Shown here in pieces: positions 1 through 6,302 of a stretch of DNA of 31,133 bases. The notes below the pieces were generated by a model that made no database searches, had not been told where the DNA came from, and was given only the letters and a program-made list of their open reading frames with translations. The translations under genes and the position numbers were made by a program. The stretch covers positions 1 through 31,133 of the forward strand of contig SVLG01000019.1 in NCBI GenBank assembly GCA_015068055.1, read 5' to 3'. The first letter of the stretch is position 1; each line of letters opens with the position of its first letter. Origin of the DNA: Oscillospiraceae bacterium. Lineage in GTDB: Bacteria > Bacillota_A > Clostridia > Oscillospirales > Oscillospiraceae.

Positions 1-891
1 GTTATATTTCTCAACCGGCTCAAGCCGGTGGGGGTGGGAGCCGTAGACCACGTTGAAGCCTGCGTCTCTGGCGTAGTGGCCCATTTCCGTCTGGATATCG
101 CTGACGGAGTAGGCACCCTCCACGCCCCAGTGGAGGGCAGCAATGGTCAGTTGAGCGCCGCCGTCCCTGAGCTTTTTAAGCCCGGCATCCAGAAGCGCTT
201 TGGTGGGCTGCTTATCGTTGTAGAGACAGTAGACGCCTACGATAAGGCCGTCGTCCCGCTGGAAAATATAGGTTTCATTCTCCCCGGCGTAGGGCAGGTT
301 TACGCTGTCCAGAGCGCGGATCATATCGCCGTAGGCCTTGGCGCCGTAGTCCATGGTATGGTTGTTGGCCAGGGTGACAAAGTCCACGTTGCCCTCGGTG
401 AGGATGTTCACATAGGCGGCGGGGGCCAGAAAGCCGAACCACTCGATGGTGTCGTACCAGTTATCGGTGAGGGTGCACTCAAGGTTAGCGAGGGTCATAT
501 AGTCGTCTTCAAAAATATGCTTTGTATTTTTGAAGGGGTAGCCGTAGTCGTCGCCCACCACGCTCTGATAGGCGGTGCCCCAGCCGCGCTTGCTCTTGTC
601 TTCGGCCAGAGAGCAGTCGCCGATGAGGGAGAGGGTATAGAACTCTGGATCGGGCACGGGGGTCGGCTCCGGCGTGGGCGTGGGAACCGGGGAGGGCGTG
701 GGCTCCGCCGCAGCCACAGGGGCGGGGCGGAAGGTTGTCTGCTGGGCGGGTGCCAGAGGATCGGACGCCGGGGGCGTGACCTCCCGGGTGCGCAGGGATA
801 CCACAACGGCCAGTGCGGCCAGCAGAAGAACCAGGGTGACGATTTTCAGGTTGCGCATGAGTTTTCGGCGGGAGTATTTCTTTTTATTCAT
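1..891 (-). CDS. CapA-family surface metallophosphatase-like protein (3' end outside window)
   Basis: The reading frame is open from the ATG at 889-891 to the window edge (297 codons, no stop), so the C-terminus is missing. A basic N-terminus is followed by a membrane anchor at residues 15-34 and a Pro/Thr-rich linker (PTPSPVPTPTPEPTPVP) that would cross the wall. The catalytic-type domain begins near residue 85 with SLIGDCSLAED, then NLECTLTD, VTLANNHTMDYG, ALHWGVEG and GSHPHRLEPVE, which are the ordered motifs of the CapA/PgsA (PGA_cap) metallophosphatase fold. The family acts at the cell surface; some members are needed for poly-gamma-glutamate capsule, many others have no known substrate. 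No capB/capC is visible, so a role in capsule is not implied. It starts 18 bases after the rhomboid-like gene and is probably cotranscribed with it. A GGAG lies about 10 bases before the ATG. Confidence 0.85.
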   Translation of the reverse strand, partial: MNKKKYSRRKLMRNLKIVTLVLLLAALAVVVSLRTREVTPPASDPLAPAQQTTFRPAPVAAAEPTPSPVPTPTPEPTPVPDPEFYTLSLIGDCSLAEDKSKRGWGTAYQSVVGDDYGYPFKNTKHIFEDDYMTLANLECTLTDNWYDTIEWFGFLAPAAYVNILTEGNVDFVTLANNHTMDYGAKAYGDMIRALDSVNLPYAGENETYIFQRDDGLIVGVYCLYNDKQPTKALLDAGLKKLRDGGAQLTIAALHWGVEGAYSVSDIQTEMGHYARDAGFNVVYGSHPHRLEPVEKYN

Positions 892-909
892 GGCGGTGAG
901 GCTCCGTGA

Positions 910-1755
910 TCACTGAGTGAAGTGTTGATGGGCGTTGATGTGGTCCAGGCAGTAGCAGTGGTAACCGGCGCAGCGGGAGCAGTAGCGGAAGTCCAGCTGC
1001 GGATCGGTAACGTCGGTGCGGCCGCAGACCTCGCAGCGGAAACGGTAGGGGGCGGTGCGGCGCTGGGCATTGATGCGGTCCATTTCCCGCTTGAAGCTGA
1101 CGGTTTTCTGCTTCTGTCGGACCCGAGAGGGGCGCAGGGGGGCGAGGATGTCTTCTCCGCAGAAAAGGAGGAAGTTCAGCACGGCCACCACCGGCAAAAG
1201 GTTCAGAGGGAAACGCAGACGGACCACGTCCAGAGCGAAGTATACCGCGTCGATCCAGGCCAGCCACTTGATCTTCAGCGGCACGAGGCCGAAAAGATAG
1301 ACGATCTGGTTGGGGTAGAGGCAGGCGAAGGCGAAGAACATGGAGAGGTAAATGTAGTTTGCGCCCAGAAAGCTGTTGACGTGGAAGACGAGATAGATGA
1401 CAAGACCGTACAGCACGGTGAAGAAAAGACCGGAGAAGAAGTAGACGTTAAATTTCACCGTACCCCATTCCCGTTCCAGTGTGCTGCCGATGAAGTAGTA
1501 GAAATAGAGGAAGATCAGCGTCAGGATGCCGGAGGAATTGGGGATCAGGGCGAAGCTAACAAGCCGCCAGATCTGGCCCCGGAGAATAAGGGCCGGGGAG
1601 AAGGCCAGAAAGCTCGTGAGCATGCCGGTGGTGTCCATGATGGAGAAAAGCCAGACCACGGCGTTGCCGATGACCACAAAGAGCATGAGGTTTGAAATGC
1701 CGAAGCGGGGGTGACGAATGCAGAAGCGGTCTACCCAGCGCATGAAAGATCTCAT
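910..1755 (-). CDS. Rhomboid-fold membrane protein with C-terminal zinc ribbon, probably non-proteolytic
   Basis: 281 residues from the ATG at 1753-1755, which has AAAGGA 8 bases upstream; a TTG start 18 bases earlier has no better signal. About six hydrophobic segments lie between residues 20 and 200. The segment GQIWRLVSFALIP (60-72) matches the conserved WR loop of rhomboid-like proteins, and LVPLKIKWLAW (157-167) is typical of the same superfamily. The GxSG motif that carries the catalytic serine of active rhomboids is absent: the equivalent stretch reads LGANYIYLSM (130-139). The last 45 residues hold CEVCGRTD and YCSRCAGYHCYC, with Cys241, 244, 259, 262, 267 and 269 and His266 and His272 available as zinc ligands. 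It is therefore likely a membrane pseudoprotease or scaffold with a cytosolic zinc finger. The substrate or partner is unknown. Confidence 0.75.
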   Translation of the reverse strand: MRSFMRWVDRFCIRHPRFGISNLMLFVVIGNAVVWLFSIMDTTGMLTSFLAFSPALILRGQIWRLVSFALIPNSSGILTLIFLYFYYFIGSTLEREWGTVKFNVYFFSGLFFTVLYGLVIYLVFHVNSFLGANYIYLSMFFAFACLYPNQIVYLFGLVPLKIKWLAWIDAVYFALDVVRLRFPLNLLPVVAVLNFLLFCGEDILAPLRPSRVRQKQKTVSFKREMDRINAQRRTAPYRFRCEVCGRTDVTDPQLDFRYCSRCAGYHCYCLDHINAHQHFTQ

Positions 1756-1790
1756 AGTTGCTGTCCTTTCCAAAAGAGGGTCAATAAGGA

Positions 1791-1818
1791 ATTATACCAC
1801 AGTTTTGCAGATAATCAA
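1791..1818 (-). promoter_or_regulatory. Promoter for rhomboid-like/capA pair, overlapping repressor stop
   Basis: On the minus strand, -10 TATAAT (1791-1796) and -35 TTGATT (1813-1818) are separated by 16 bases. The -35 box contains the TGA stop codon of the repressor gene. This gives the two host genes their own start even when the repressor is off; readthrough from the repressor is also possible because no terminator lies between. Confidence 0.6.
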
Positions 1819-2573
1819 TCCTCGGGCAGGGGAACACGCTGGGGCAAAAGTACCTTTCCGTAGCAGAAAAGAGCCATGCCGGAGCTGGCAGGGTAGAAAA
1901 CGTCGGCGTCCCGACGTCTGCGGTTGACGGAAAAGAGATGGACATTGCCCTCGCTGTCCCGGCAGAACTGCTTGCAGACCATGCCGCCGTCGGTATAGAA
2001 GATGCCTACGTCACCGTCCCGGAGGTCGATGCGGCGCTGGCAGTAGACGATGTCCCCGTCATGGATGTACGGCTCCATACTGTCGCCGCCGATGCGGGCG
2101 GCAAAGTCGGCCCGGTTGTCCGGCCCCACAGTCAGATTCTCGTAGTCCTCACCCGGCTGGGGAGAGGGGATGCCGGCGGCGGCCAGAAAACGAAAGAGGG
2201 GGATCACACGGCCGGCCTTTTCCTCCGGCTGTTTTGCATCCGTACCCGCAAGGATCTCTGCAATGCGGCAGAGCTTCTCCCGGTCGTCCTCACCCAAAGC
2301 ACGGAACAGGGCAAGCAGCCGTTCCTCGGCGCTGTCCACCGCTTCGGAGACGCTGCCTTCCAGACCGCAGGCACGGAAGAACTCGTATATATCGCTGCCG
2401 TACCAGCTGAGCAGGCGAAACAGGGAAACACAGTCTATGCGGGTATAGCCCCGTTCCCAGTTGGAGATGGCCTGGGCGGTACAGCCCAGAAGCTTCGCTG
2501 CGGCACTTTGGGTTTTTCCGGCGCGCATCCGCGCTTCCTGCAGCTGCTGCGGCAGGCTTTCGTAATCGTTCAT
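1815..2573 (-). CDS. LexA/CI-like self-cleaving repressor (XRE HTH + S24 peptidase)
   Basis: 252 residues. The N-terminal helix-turn-helix (residues 8-55, with the GKTQSAAAKLLGCTAQAISN core) should bind the operators next to the gene. The C-terminal S24 domain has the nucleophile Ser165 in GGDSMEPYIHDGD and the general base Lys201 in MVCKQF. The Ala133-Gly134 bond in FLAAAGIPS is the expected self-cleavage site. This is the arrangement of lambda CI-type repressors that are inactivated after RecA filament contact, so DNA damage is the likely inducer. The start at 2571-2573 was chosen because AGGGGG lies just upstream; a longer frame to 2636 would run through the promoter. The gene is expressed from its own promoter, overlapped by an operator, implying autoregulation. 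It is the only regulator gene of the module. Confidence 0.9.
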   Translation of the reverse strand: MNDYESLPQQLQEARMRAGKTQSAAAKLLGCTAQAISNWERGYTRIDCVSLFRLLSWYGSDIYEFFRACGLEGSVSEAVDSAEERLLALFRALGEDDREKLCRIAEILAGTDAKQPEEKAGRVIPLFRFLAAAGIPSPQPGEDYENLTVGPDNRADFAARIGGDSMEPYIHDGDIVYCQRRIDLRDGDVGIFYTDGGMVCKQFCRDSEGNVHLFSVNRRRRDADVFYPASSGMALFCYGKVLLPQRVPLPED

Positions 2574-2604
2574 GGCAAGGCCCCCTACCGTATTCTTGCT
2601 GTCC

Positions 2605-2633
2605 AGTATAATGGATTGTTGAGCATATGTCAA
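2605..2633 (-). promoter_or_regulatory. Promoter of the repressor gene
   Basis: Minus strand: -35 TTGACA (2628-2633), 17-base spacer, -10 TATACT (2605-2610). The whole spacer and -35 lie inside the 12-base-arm inverted repeat at 2611-2641, so bound repressor would block its own promoter. Confidence 0.75.
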
Positions 2634-2641
2634 CAATCCAT
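2611..2641. promoter_or_regulatory. Operator 1: perfect inverted repeat
   Basis: Arms ATGGATTGTTGA (2611-2622) and TCAACAATCCAT (2630-2641) are perfect complements around GCATATG. The inner TGTTGA/TCAACA half-sites recur in the next 70 bases. The location over the repressor promoter and next to an HTH gene makes a repressor-binding site the natural reading. No U-run follows, so it is not a terminator. Confidence 0.7.
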
Positions 2642-2653
2642 TTACTTTTCATC

Positions 2654-2682
2654 TTGACAATCAACAAAATATGTAGTATAAT
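2654..2682 (+). promoter_or_regulatory. Consensus late-operon promoter
   Basis: TTGACA (2654-2659), 17-base spacer, TATAAT (2677-2682): a full match to the sigma-A/sigma-70 consensus. The spacer contains one TCAACA half-site (2661-2666), and a second operator lies at the expected transcription start. A promoter this strong in front of lytic genes requires tight repression. Confidence 0.85.
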
Positions 2683-2692
2683 CCGGGTCAAT

Positions 2693-2707
2693 TCAACAGG
2701 CTGTTGA
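2693..2707. promoter_or_regulatory. Operator 2: inverted repeat at the late-operon start
   Basis: TCAACAG (2693-2699), one base, CTGTTGA (2701-2707). It begins 11 bases after the -10 box, covering about +5 to +19, and uses the same TCAACA half-site as operator 1 but in the opposite relative orientation. Repressor here would block promoter clearance. The ribosome binding site of the first gene starts 4 bases later. Confidence 0.6.
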
Positions 2708-2723
2708 TGGAAAGGAGTAACGT

Positions 2724-3023
2724 ATGGAGGAGAAGAAGGAGAGAGCGGCTCCCAAGCGGCGCAGGGGGGCCATCAAACCCGAGCAGGTGGAGCAGAGACT
2801 CATGGAAATCGCCGACCGCTGCATGGAGGCCATGCCCCGGAAGATCTACAACAAGTCCACCCGCCAGTGGGAGGAGGACGGCAGCTGGACCTTTGATGCG
2901 GCCAACGCCATCCGGGCGCTGACGGAGATCGGCAAGTATCTGGGTGTGGCGGAAAAGGGGGCGGAGAGCGGCGTAAAGGAAGTGAGGGTGGACTTTGGTG
3001 ACCACGCCGACTACGCCGAGTGA
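2724..3023 (+). CDS. Probable small terminase subunit
   Basis: 99 residues, with AAAGGAG 6 bases before the ATG. The first 18 residues are very basic (EEKKERAAPKRRRG), followed by helical segments; FDAANAIRALTEIGKYLGVAEK (about 56-77) would pack as an amphipathic helix of the kind used for oligomerization. The call rests on position (first gene of the operon, overlapping the large terminase start by 26 bases), size and basic DNA-binding character. The sequence family was not recognised. Its job would be to recognise the packaging initiation site; if the module is GTA-like, that recognition should be relaxed. Confidence 0.55.
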   Translation: MEEKKERAAPKRRRGAIKPEQVEQRLMEIADRCMEAMPRKIYNKSTRQWEEDGSWTFDAANAIRALTEIGKYLGVAEKGAESGVKEVRVDFGDHADYAE

Positions 3024-4371
3024 AGTTCTGGGCTTTCAACCCAATCCCAAGCAGCGGCGCTTTTTCCTGTCCAGAGCCCGGTATACGGGCTACGGAGGCG
3101 CCAGAGGCGGCGGGAAGAGCTGGGCAGTGCGGGTTAAAGCGCTGCTGCTGGCCCTGCGCTACCCGGGGATACGGCTGCTGCTGGTGAGACGCAGCTACGG
3201 AGAGCTGGAGGACAACCATATCCGTCCGCTGCAGCGGCTGCTGGGGGACATGGCGGTCTACAGGGAGAGCGAGAAGAGCTTCCGTTTTCAAAACGGGTCA
3301 CAGCTCCGTTTCGGCTACTGCGATGCAGAGAGCGATGTGCTGCGCTACCAGGGGCAGGAGTATGACTGCATCTTTCTGGACGAGGCCACGCAGCTGACGG
3401 AGTTTCAGTTTCAGACGTTCAAGGGTTGTCTTCGCGGTGTCAACGACTTTCCCAAGCGCATCTATGTGACCTGCAACCCCGGCGGGGTGGGTCATGGCTG
3501 GGTAAAGAGGCTCTTTATAGACAGACGCTATGAGGGGGGAGAGAAGGCAGAGGATTACAGCTTCATCCCGGCGGATGTCTACGATAACGAAAGTCTTATG
3601 AGCAGTGACCCTGACTATGTGCGGCGGCTGGAAAGTCTGCCCTATGAGCTGCGGCAGGCCTGGCTCCACGGCAGCTGGGACGTTTTTGCCGGGCAGTTTT
3701 TCCCGGAGTGGGAGAGGGGGATTCATGTCTGCGAGCCCTTTGAGATCCCGGAGGGCTGGCGCTGGTATGTGAGCATGGACTATGGCATGGACATGCTGGC
3801 GGCCTATCTCATCGCGGTGGATGAGGAGGGACGGGCCCATGTGACAGCGGAGGTTTACGAGGGCCGGGATCTGGGGGAGGGGCACACGGGACTCATCATC
3901 AGCGAGGCGGCGGAGGCTTTGAAAGCCCTTGCCGGCGAGAGAAAGATTTATGAGTGGCTGGCTCCGCCGGATATGTGGAACGGCAGACAGGAGACGGGCC
4001 GCAGCGTGGCGGAGATCTTCGCCGAACATGGGATTTATCTCACCCGCAGTTCCAACGACCGTCTGGCCGGATGGATGGCGGTGAGGGAGCGGCTGAAGGT
4101 GGAGCGGGACGTGGACGGAAGGCGCCGGGCCGGGCTCTGCATCTTCTCCACCTGTCCCAACCTCATCCGCACCCTGCCGCTGCTGCGCTATGATGAGCGC
4201 CGCCCTTCCGACTGTGCCCGTACACCCCATGAGCTGACCCACGCACCCGATGCGCTCCGGGGATTTTGTGTCCACTGGGTGCAGCGGGGGGAAGCGCCGC
4301 AGGCTCCGGCCAGAACGGAAAAGCTTTGCGACCGCATTGCACGGCAGCAGAGACAGAGAAAACGAAGGTAA
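2998..4371 (+). CDS. terL: Terminase large subunit (packaging ATPase/nuclease)
   Basis: 457 residues from GTG at 2998; a TTG at 2995 in the same frame is an alternative. Walker A is GGARGGGKS (33-41), Walker B CIFLDE (124-129, catalytic Glu129), and the coupling motif TCNPGG is at 158-163. The C-terminal RNase H-like nuclease domain begins near VSMDYGMD (Asp261), and its last acidic residue is probably in THAPDALRG near residue 412. Length and motif order match the family of PBSX/P22-like headful terminases, though the packaging mode cannot be proven from this. It drives DNA into the prohead through the portal, encoded 9 kb downstream at 13017. It overlaps the preceding gene, implying translational coupling. 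Confidence 0.93.
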   Translation: MTTPTTPSEVLGFQPNPKQRRFFLSRARYTGYGGARGGGKSWAVRVKALLLALRYPGIRLLLVRRSYGELEDNHIRPLQRLLGDMAVYRESEKSFRFQNGSQLRFGYCDAESDVLRYQGQEYDCIFLDEATQLTEFQFQTFKGCLRGVNDFPKRIYVTCNPGGVGHGWVKRLFIDRRYEGGEKAEDYSFIPADVYDNESLMSSDPDYVRRLESLPYELRQAWLHGSWDVFAGQFFPEWERGIHVCEPFEIPEGWRWYVSMDYGMDMLAAYLIAVDEEGRAHVTAEVYEGRDLGEGHTGLIISEAAEALKALAGERKIYEWLAPPDMWNGRQETGRSVAEIFAEHGIYLTRSSNDRLAGWMAVRERLKVERDVDGRRRAGLCIFSTCPNLIRTLPLLRYDERRPSDCARTPHELTHAPDALRGFCVHWVQRGEAPQAPARTEKLCDRIARQQRQRKRR

Positions 4372-4386
4372 GAAAAGGAGGAGAAC

Positions 4387-4767
4387 ATGGAAGAACAGGA
4401 AATGAGTGTGCAGACAGCGGAGAGCGACAACGGCGACTTTCTCCGCGCGGACGCCGAGGCCTTCCGGGAAAAGTATCCGGATGTAGATCTCTGTGCTCTG
4501 GAGGAGCAGAGCGCCTTTCGCCGCTTCTGCGGCAGCCGTCTTTACAAGGAACCGGCGGCCGGTCTTTACGAGGACTATCTGAGCTTTACGGCGGCGGCCG
4601 AGGAAAGCGCCCGGGTGAAGGCGGAGGGAAAGCGCAGCCGCAGCACCGGGGGCGGCAGCGGTCAGGTTTCCAGCGGGCTCAGCCGCGATCAGGAGGAGAG
4701 TCTCAACGAGTGGAACCGGGCCTTTCCCGGCATGCGCATGAGCGCAAAGGAATACCTGGCGCGATAA
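4387..4767 (+). CDS. Probable capsid scaffolding protein
   Basis: 126 residues, start supported by AAAAGGAGG. The protein is acidic at the N-terminus and predicted mostly helical, with a low-complexity Gly/Ser/Arg linker (RSRSTGGGSGQVSSG, near 84-98) and a conserved-looking C-terminal end (EWNRAFPGMRMSAKEYLAR). A small, charged, helical protein directly upstream of the coat protein is the usual place and look of a scaffold, but no family was recognised. It would assemble with the coat protein and leave the prohead before packaging. An overlapping frame at 4266-4787 is a shadow. Confidence 0.5.
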   Translation: MEEQEMSVQTAESDNGDFLRADAEAFREKYPDVDLCALEEQSAFRRFCGSRLYKEPAAGLYEDYLSFTAAAEESARVKAEGKRSRSTGGGSGQVSSGLSRDQEESLNEWNRAFPGMRMSAKEYLAR

Positions 4768-4797
4768 CAAGGCAATTTTTAAATTAGGGAGGATATT

Positions 4798-5748
4798 ATG
4801 AGCACTTTTTCTGCATGGAAAACCGATAACTACAAGTTTGTGGGCAAGGCCTTTGATTTTGCCTACGCCGACCGACTCAACAAGCTCAGTCCCGTTGTGG
4901 GCGAAGTGAATGCCCGCAGCATCGACTACGAGCTTACCGGCAGCGGCGGCTACGGCGAGGCCCCCGTCTACGACGGCGAAAACCTCAACGAGGGCAGCCT
5001 CCACCGTGGTTTCAAGACCGTGATCACCCCCGTGGAATACACCATCTCCATCCCCGTGGGCTACAAGGAGGCCAAGATCGACAAGATGGGTGAGACGGCC
5101 AAGGTGGGCACCAAGCTGGGCGACAGCATGGCGCTGACCGTCTATCTCCACGTGCTGCGCATGTTCGCCAACGCCTGGAACGCCGACAAGAAGGGCGGCG
5201 ATGGTGTCTGCTGGGCAAACGATTCCCATCCCGTGGCCTCCATCGGCAGCTCCGGCCGTGTCTTTACCCCCGATCCCGAGGCCGGTACTTATTCCAATGT
5301 GACCACCGACGCCTTCTCCGTCAGCGCCATCACCGCTGCCCAGGCCCGCGCCAACCACTTTGTCACGCCCGACGGCCTGCCCTTCCTCTGTGACTTTGAC
5401 ACGGTTCTGATTTCTCCCGAGCTGGAGGAAAAGGCCAAGCGTCTCTTTGGCGAAAACGCCCGTCTGACCCCCAGCGCCGACCCTGAAAGCGAGCTCAACG
5501 CGGCAAACCCCGTGGCCGGCATGCGCTATCTGGTGATGGGCGGCGGCAGCGACGGCTTTGGCCCCAAGCAGTGGGCCGTGTGCGACCGCCGACTGATGAA
5601 GCAGCTGGTGAATATCGTCTATAACACCCGTCCCACGGTGATGGAGTCTCCTCAGGATAACCCCCTGAAGGATCTCTACACCGCCTACGCGGACTTTGGC
5701 GTGGGCTGGGGCGATGCCCGCATGATCATTTTTGGCAACCCCGCCTGA
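4798..5748 (+). CDS. Probable major capsid protein
   Basis: 316 residues with a strong GGGAGG site. The mixed alpha/beta sequence has no membrane or signal segment. It contains a long stretch typical of an HK97 E-loop/P-domain region (residues 55-125, with TPVEYTISIPVGYKEAKIDK), a WANDSHPVAS segment (139-148) recalling the NHP-type motif of Mu-like coat proteins, and a C-terminal A-domain-like end (TAYADFGVGWGDARMIIFG). Codon use is strongly biased to C/G-ending codons (gcc, ctg, aag), more so than in neighbours, consistent with the most highly made virion protein. Position after the scaffold and followed by a strong mRNA hairpin also supports coat. Family membership needs structural comparison. 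Confidence 0.75.
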   Translation: MSTFSAWKTDNYKFVGKAFDFAYADRLNKLSPVVGEVNARSIDYELTGSGGYGEAPVYDGENLNEGSLHRGFKTVITPVEYTISIPVGYKEAKIDKMGETAKVGTKLGDSMALTVYLHVLRMFANAWNADKKGGDGVCWANDSHPVASIGSSGRVFTPDPEAGTYSNVTTDAFSVSAITAAQARANHFVTPDGLPFLCDFDTVLISPELEEKAKRLFGENARLTPSADPESELNAANPVAGMRYLVMGGGSDGFGPKQWAVCDRRLMKQLVNIVYNTRPTVMESPQDNPLKDLYTAYADFGVGWGDARMIIFGNPA

Positions 5749-5754
5749 CAGGGG

Positions 5755-5789
5755 GCAATCCCCGGCTCCGTCTGTGGGCCGGGGATTGC
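5755..5789 (+). promoter_or_regulatory. Intercistronic hairpin after the coat gene
   Basis: Perfect 12-base arms GCAATCCCCGGC (5755-5766) and GCCGGGGATTGC (5778-5789) with an 11-base loop, beginning 7 bases after the coat stop. There is no U-run, so it is not a classical terminator. It probably stabilises the coat message 3' end or partly stops transcription, setting coat protein above downstream proteins. Confidence 0.6.
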
Positions 5790-5805
5790 GGAAAGGAGCG
5801 AAGCG

Positions 5806-6015
5806 ATGGATTTTGACTATACCCGCGTGGGCGATCTGGAGGTGGAGGGCAAGCTGCAGCTCAACGATGAGAGTGTGGCCCTCTGCCAGTGCCAAAGGCA
5901 CGACGCCGTGTTTACTGCCGGCTGCAGCCCCGATGCCGAAGAATTCCGAGGCTGTGTGGAGCTGGTAAACGAACTCAAGGAAAAGCTGAATGCCCTGGTG
6001 GGGGCGCTGACATGA
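5806..6015 (+). CDS. Small virion protein of unknown function
   Basis: 69 residues (GGAAAGGAG upstream). The N-terminal half is short beta strands (DFDYTRVGDLEVEGKLQL), the C-terminal half a helix (EEFRGCVELVNELKEKLNAL). No family recognised. Lying between the coat and the tail genes, a head decoration or connector role is possible but unsupported by motif. Confidence 0.6.
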   Translation: MDFDYTRVGDLEVEGKLQLNDESVALCQCQRHDAVFTAGCSPDAEEFRGCVELVNELKEKLNALVGALT

Positions 6016-6025
6016 AGGAGGAGCC

Positions 6026-6295
6026 ATGATTTATAAAATCGAGAAGGTGAAGAAGCTCAGCGTTGGCACAACGGCGGTGGAGGAGGAACTCTGCTGTCAG
6101 GCCTTTCTCTTGGAGAACAATTCCGAAACGGCTACGCTGTACTTCCGGGACAAGGATGCCGACAACATAGACTGCACTGCGGATAACGGCTATGCTCTTG
6201 CCCCCGGCAGCCGTCTGGATATGCCTCTGTGCGCCCGCCAGCTCTCTCTGGTGGCAACGGGTGAGGCGGATGTTCGTCTGCTGATTCTGGAGTGA
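6026..6295 (+). CDS. Small beta-rich virion protein of unknown function
   Basis: 89 residues, AAGGAGG 5 bases before ATG. Nearly all beta strand by pattern (VSLVATGEADVRLLILE-like alternation, LYFRDKDADN turn), no membrane segment, four cysteines. No family recognised. The compact beta-sandwich character and its place between coat and tail genes suggest a head decoration or stopper protein; this is inference. Confidence 0.6.
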   Translation: MIYKIEKVKKLSVGTTAVEEELCCQAFLLENNSETATLYFRDKDADNIDCTADNGYALAPGSRLDMPLCARQLSLVATGEADVRLLILE

Positions 6296-6302
6296 GGCCG
6301 AC

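Noticed and set aside
28..909. 293-codon plus-strand frame at the left edge
   Set aside because: The minus strand carries the CapA motifs in order; the plus frame is a shadow.
2611..2641. Operator 1 as a LexA SOS box
   Set aside because: The central GCATATG is only loosely like the CGAAC-N4-GTTCG Gram-positive SOS box, and the half-site TCAACA recurs nearby, so it is assigned to the module's own repressor.
3298..6027. 909-codon open frame on the minus strand across terminase and coat genes
   Set aside because: Antisense shadow of G+C-rich genes. It has no start signal, its composition is Leu/Ala/His-rich, and the plus-strand frames carry clear terminase and structural motifs.
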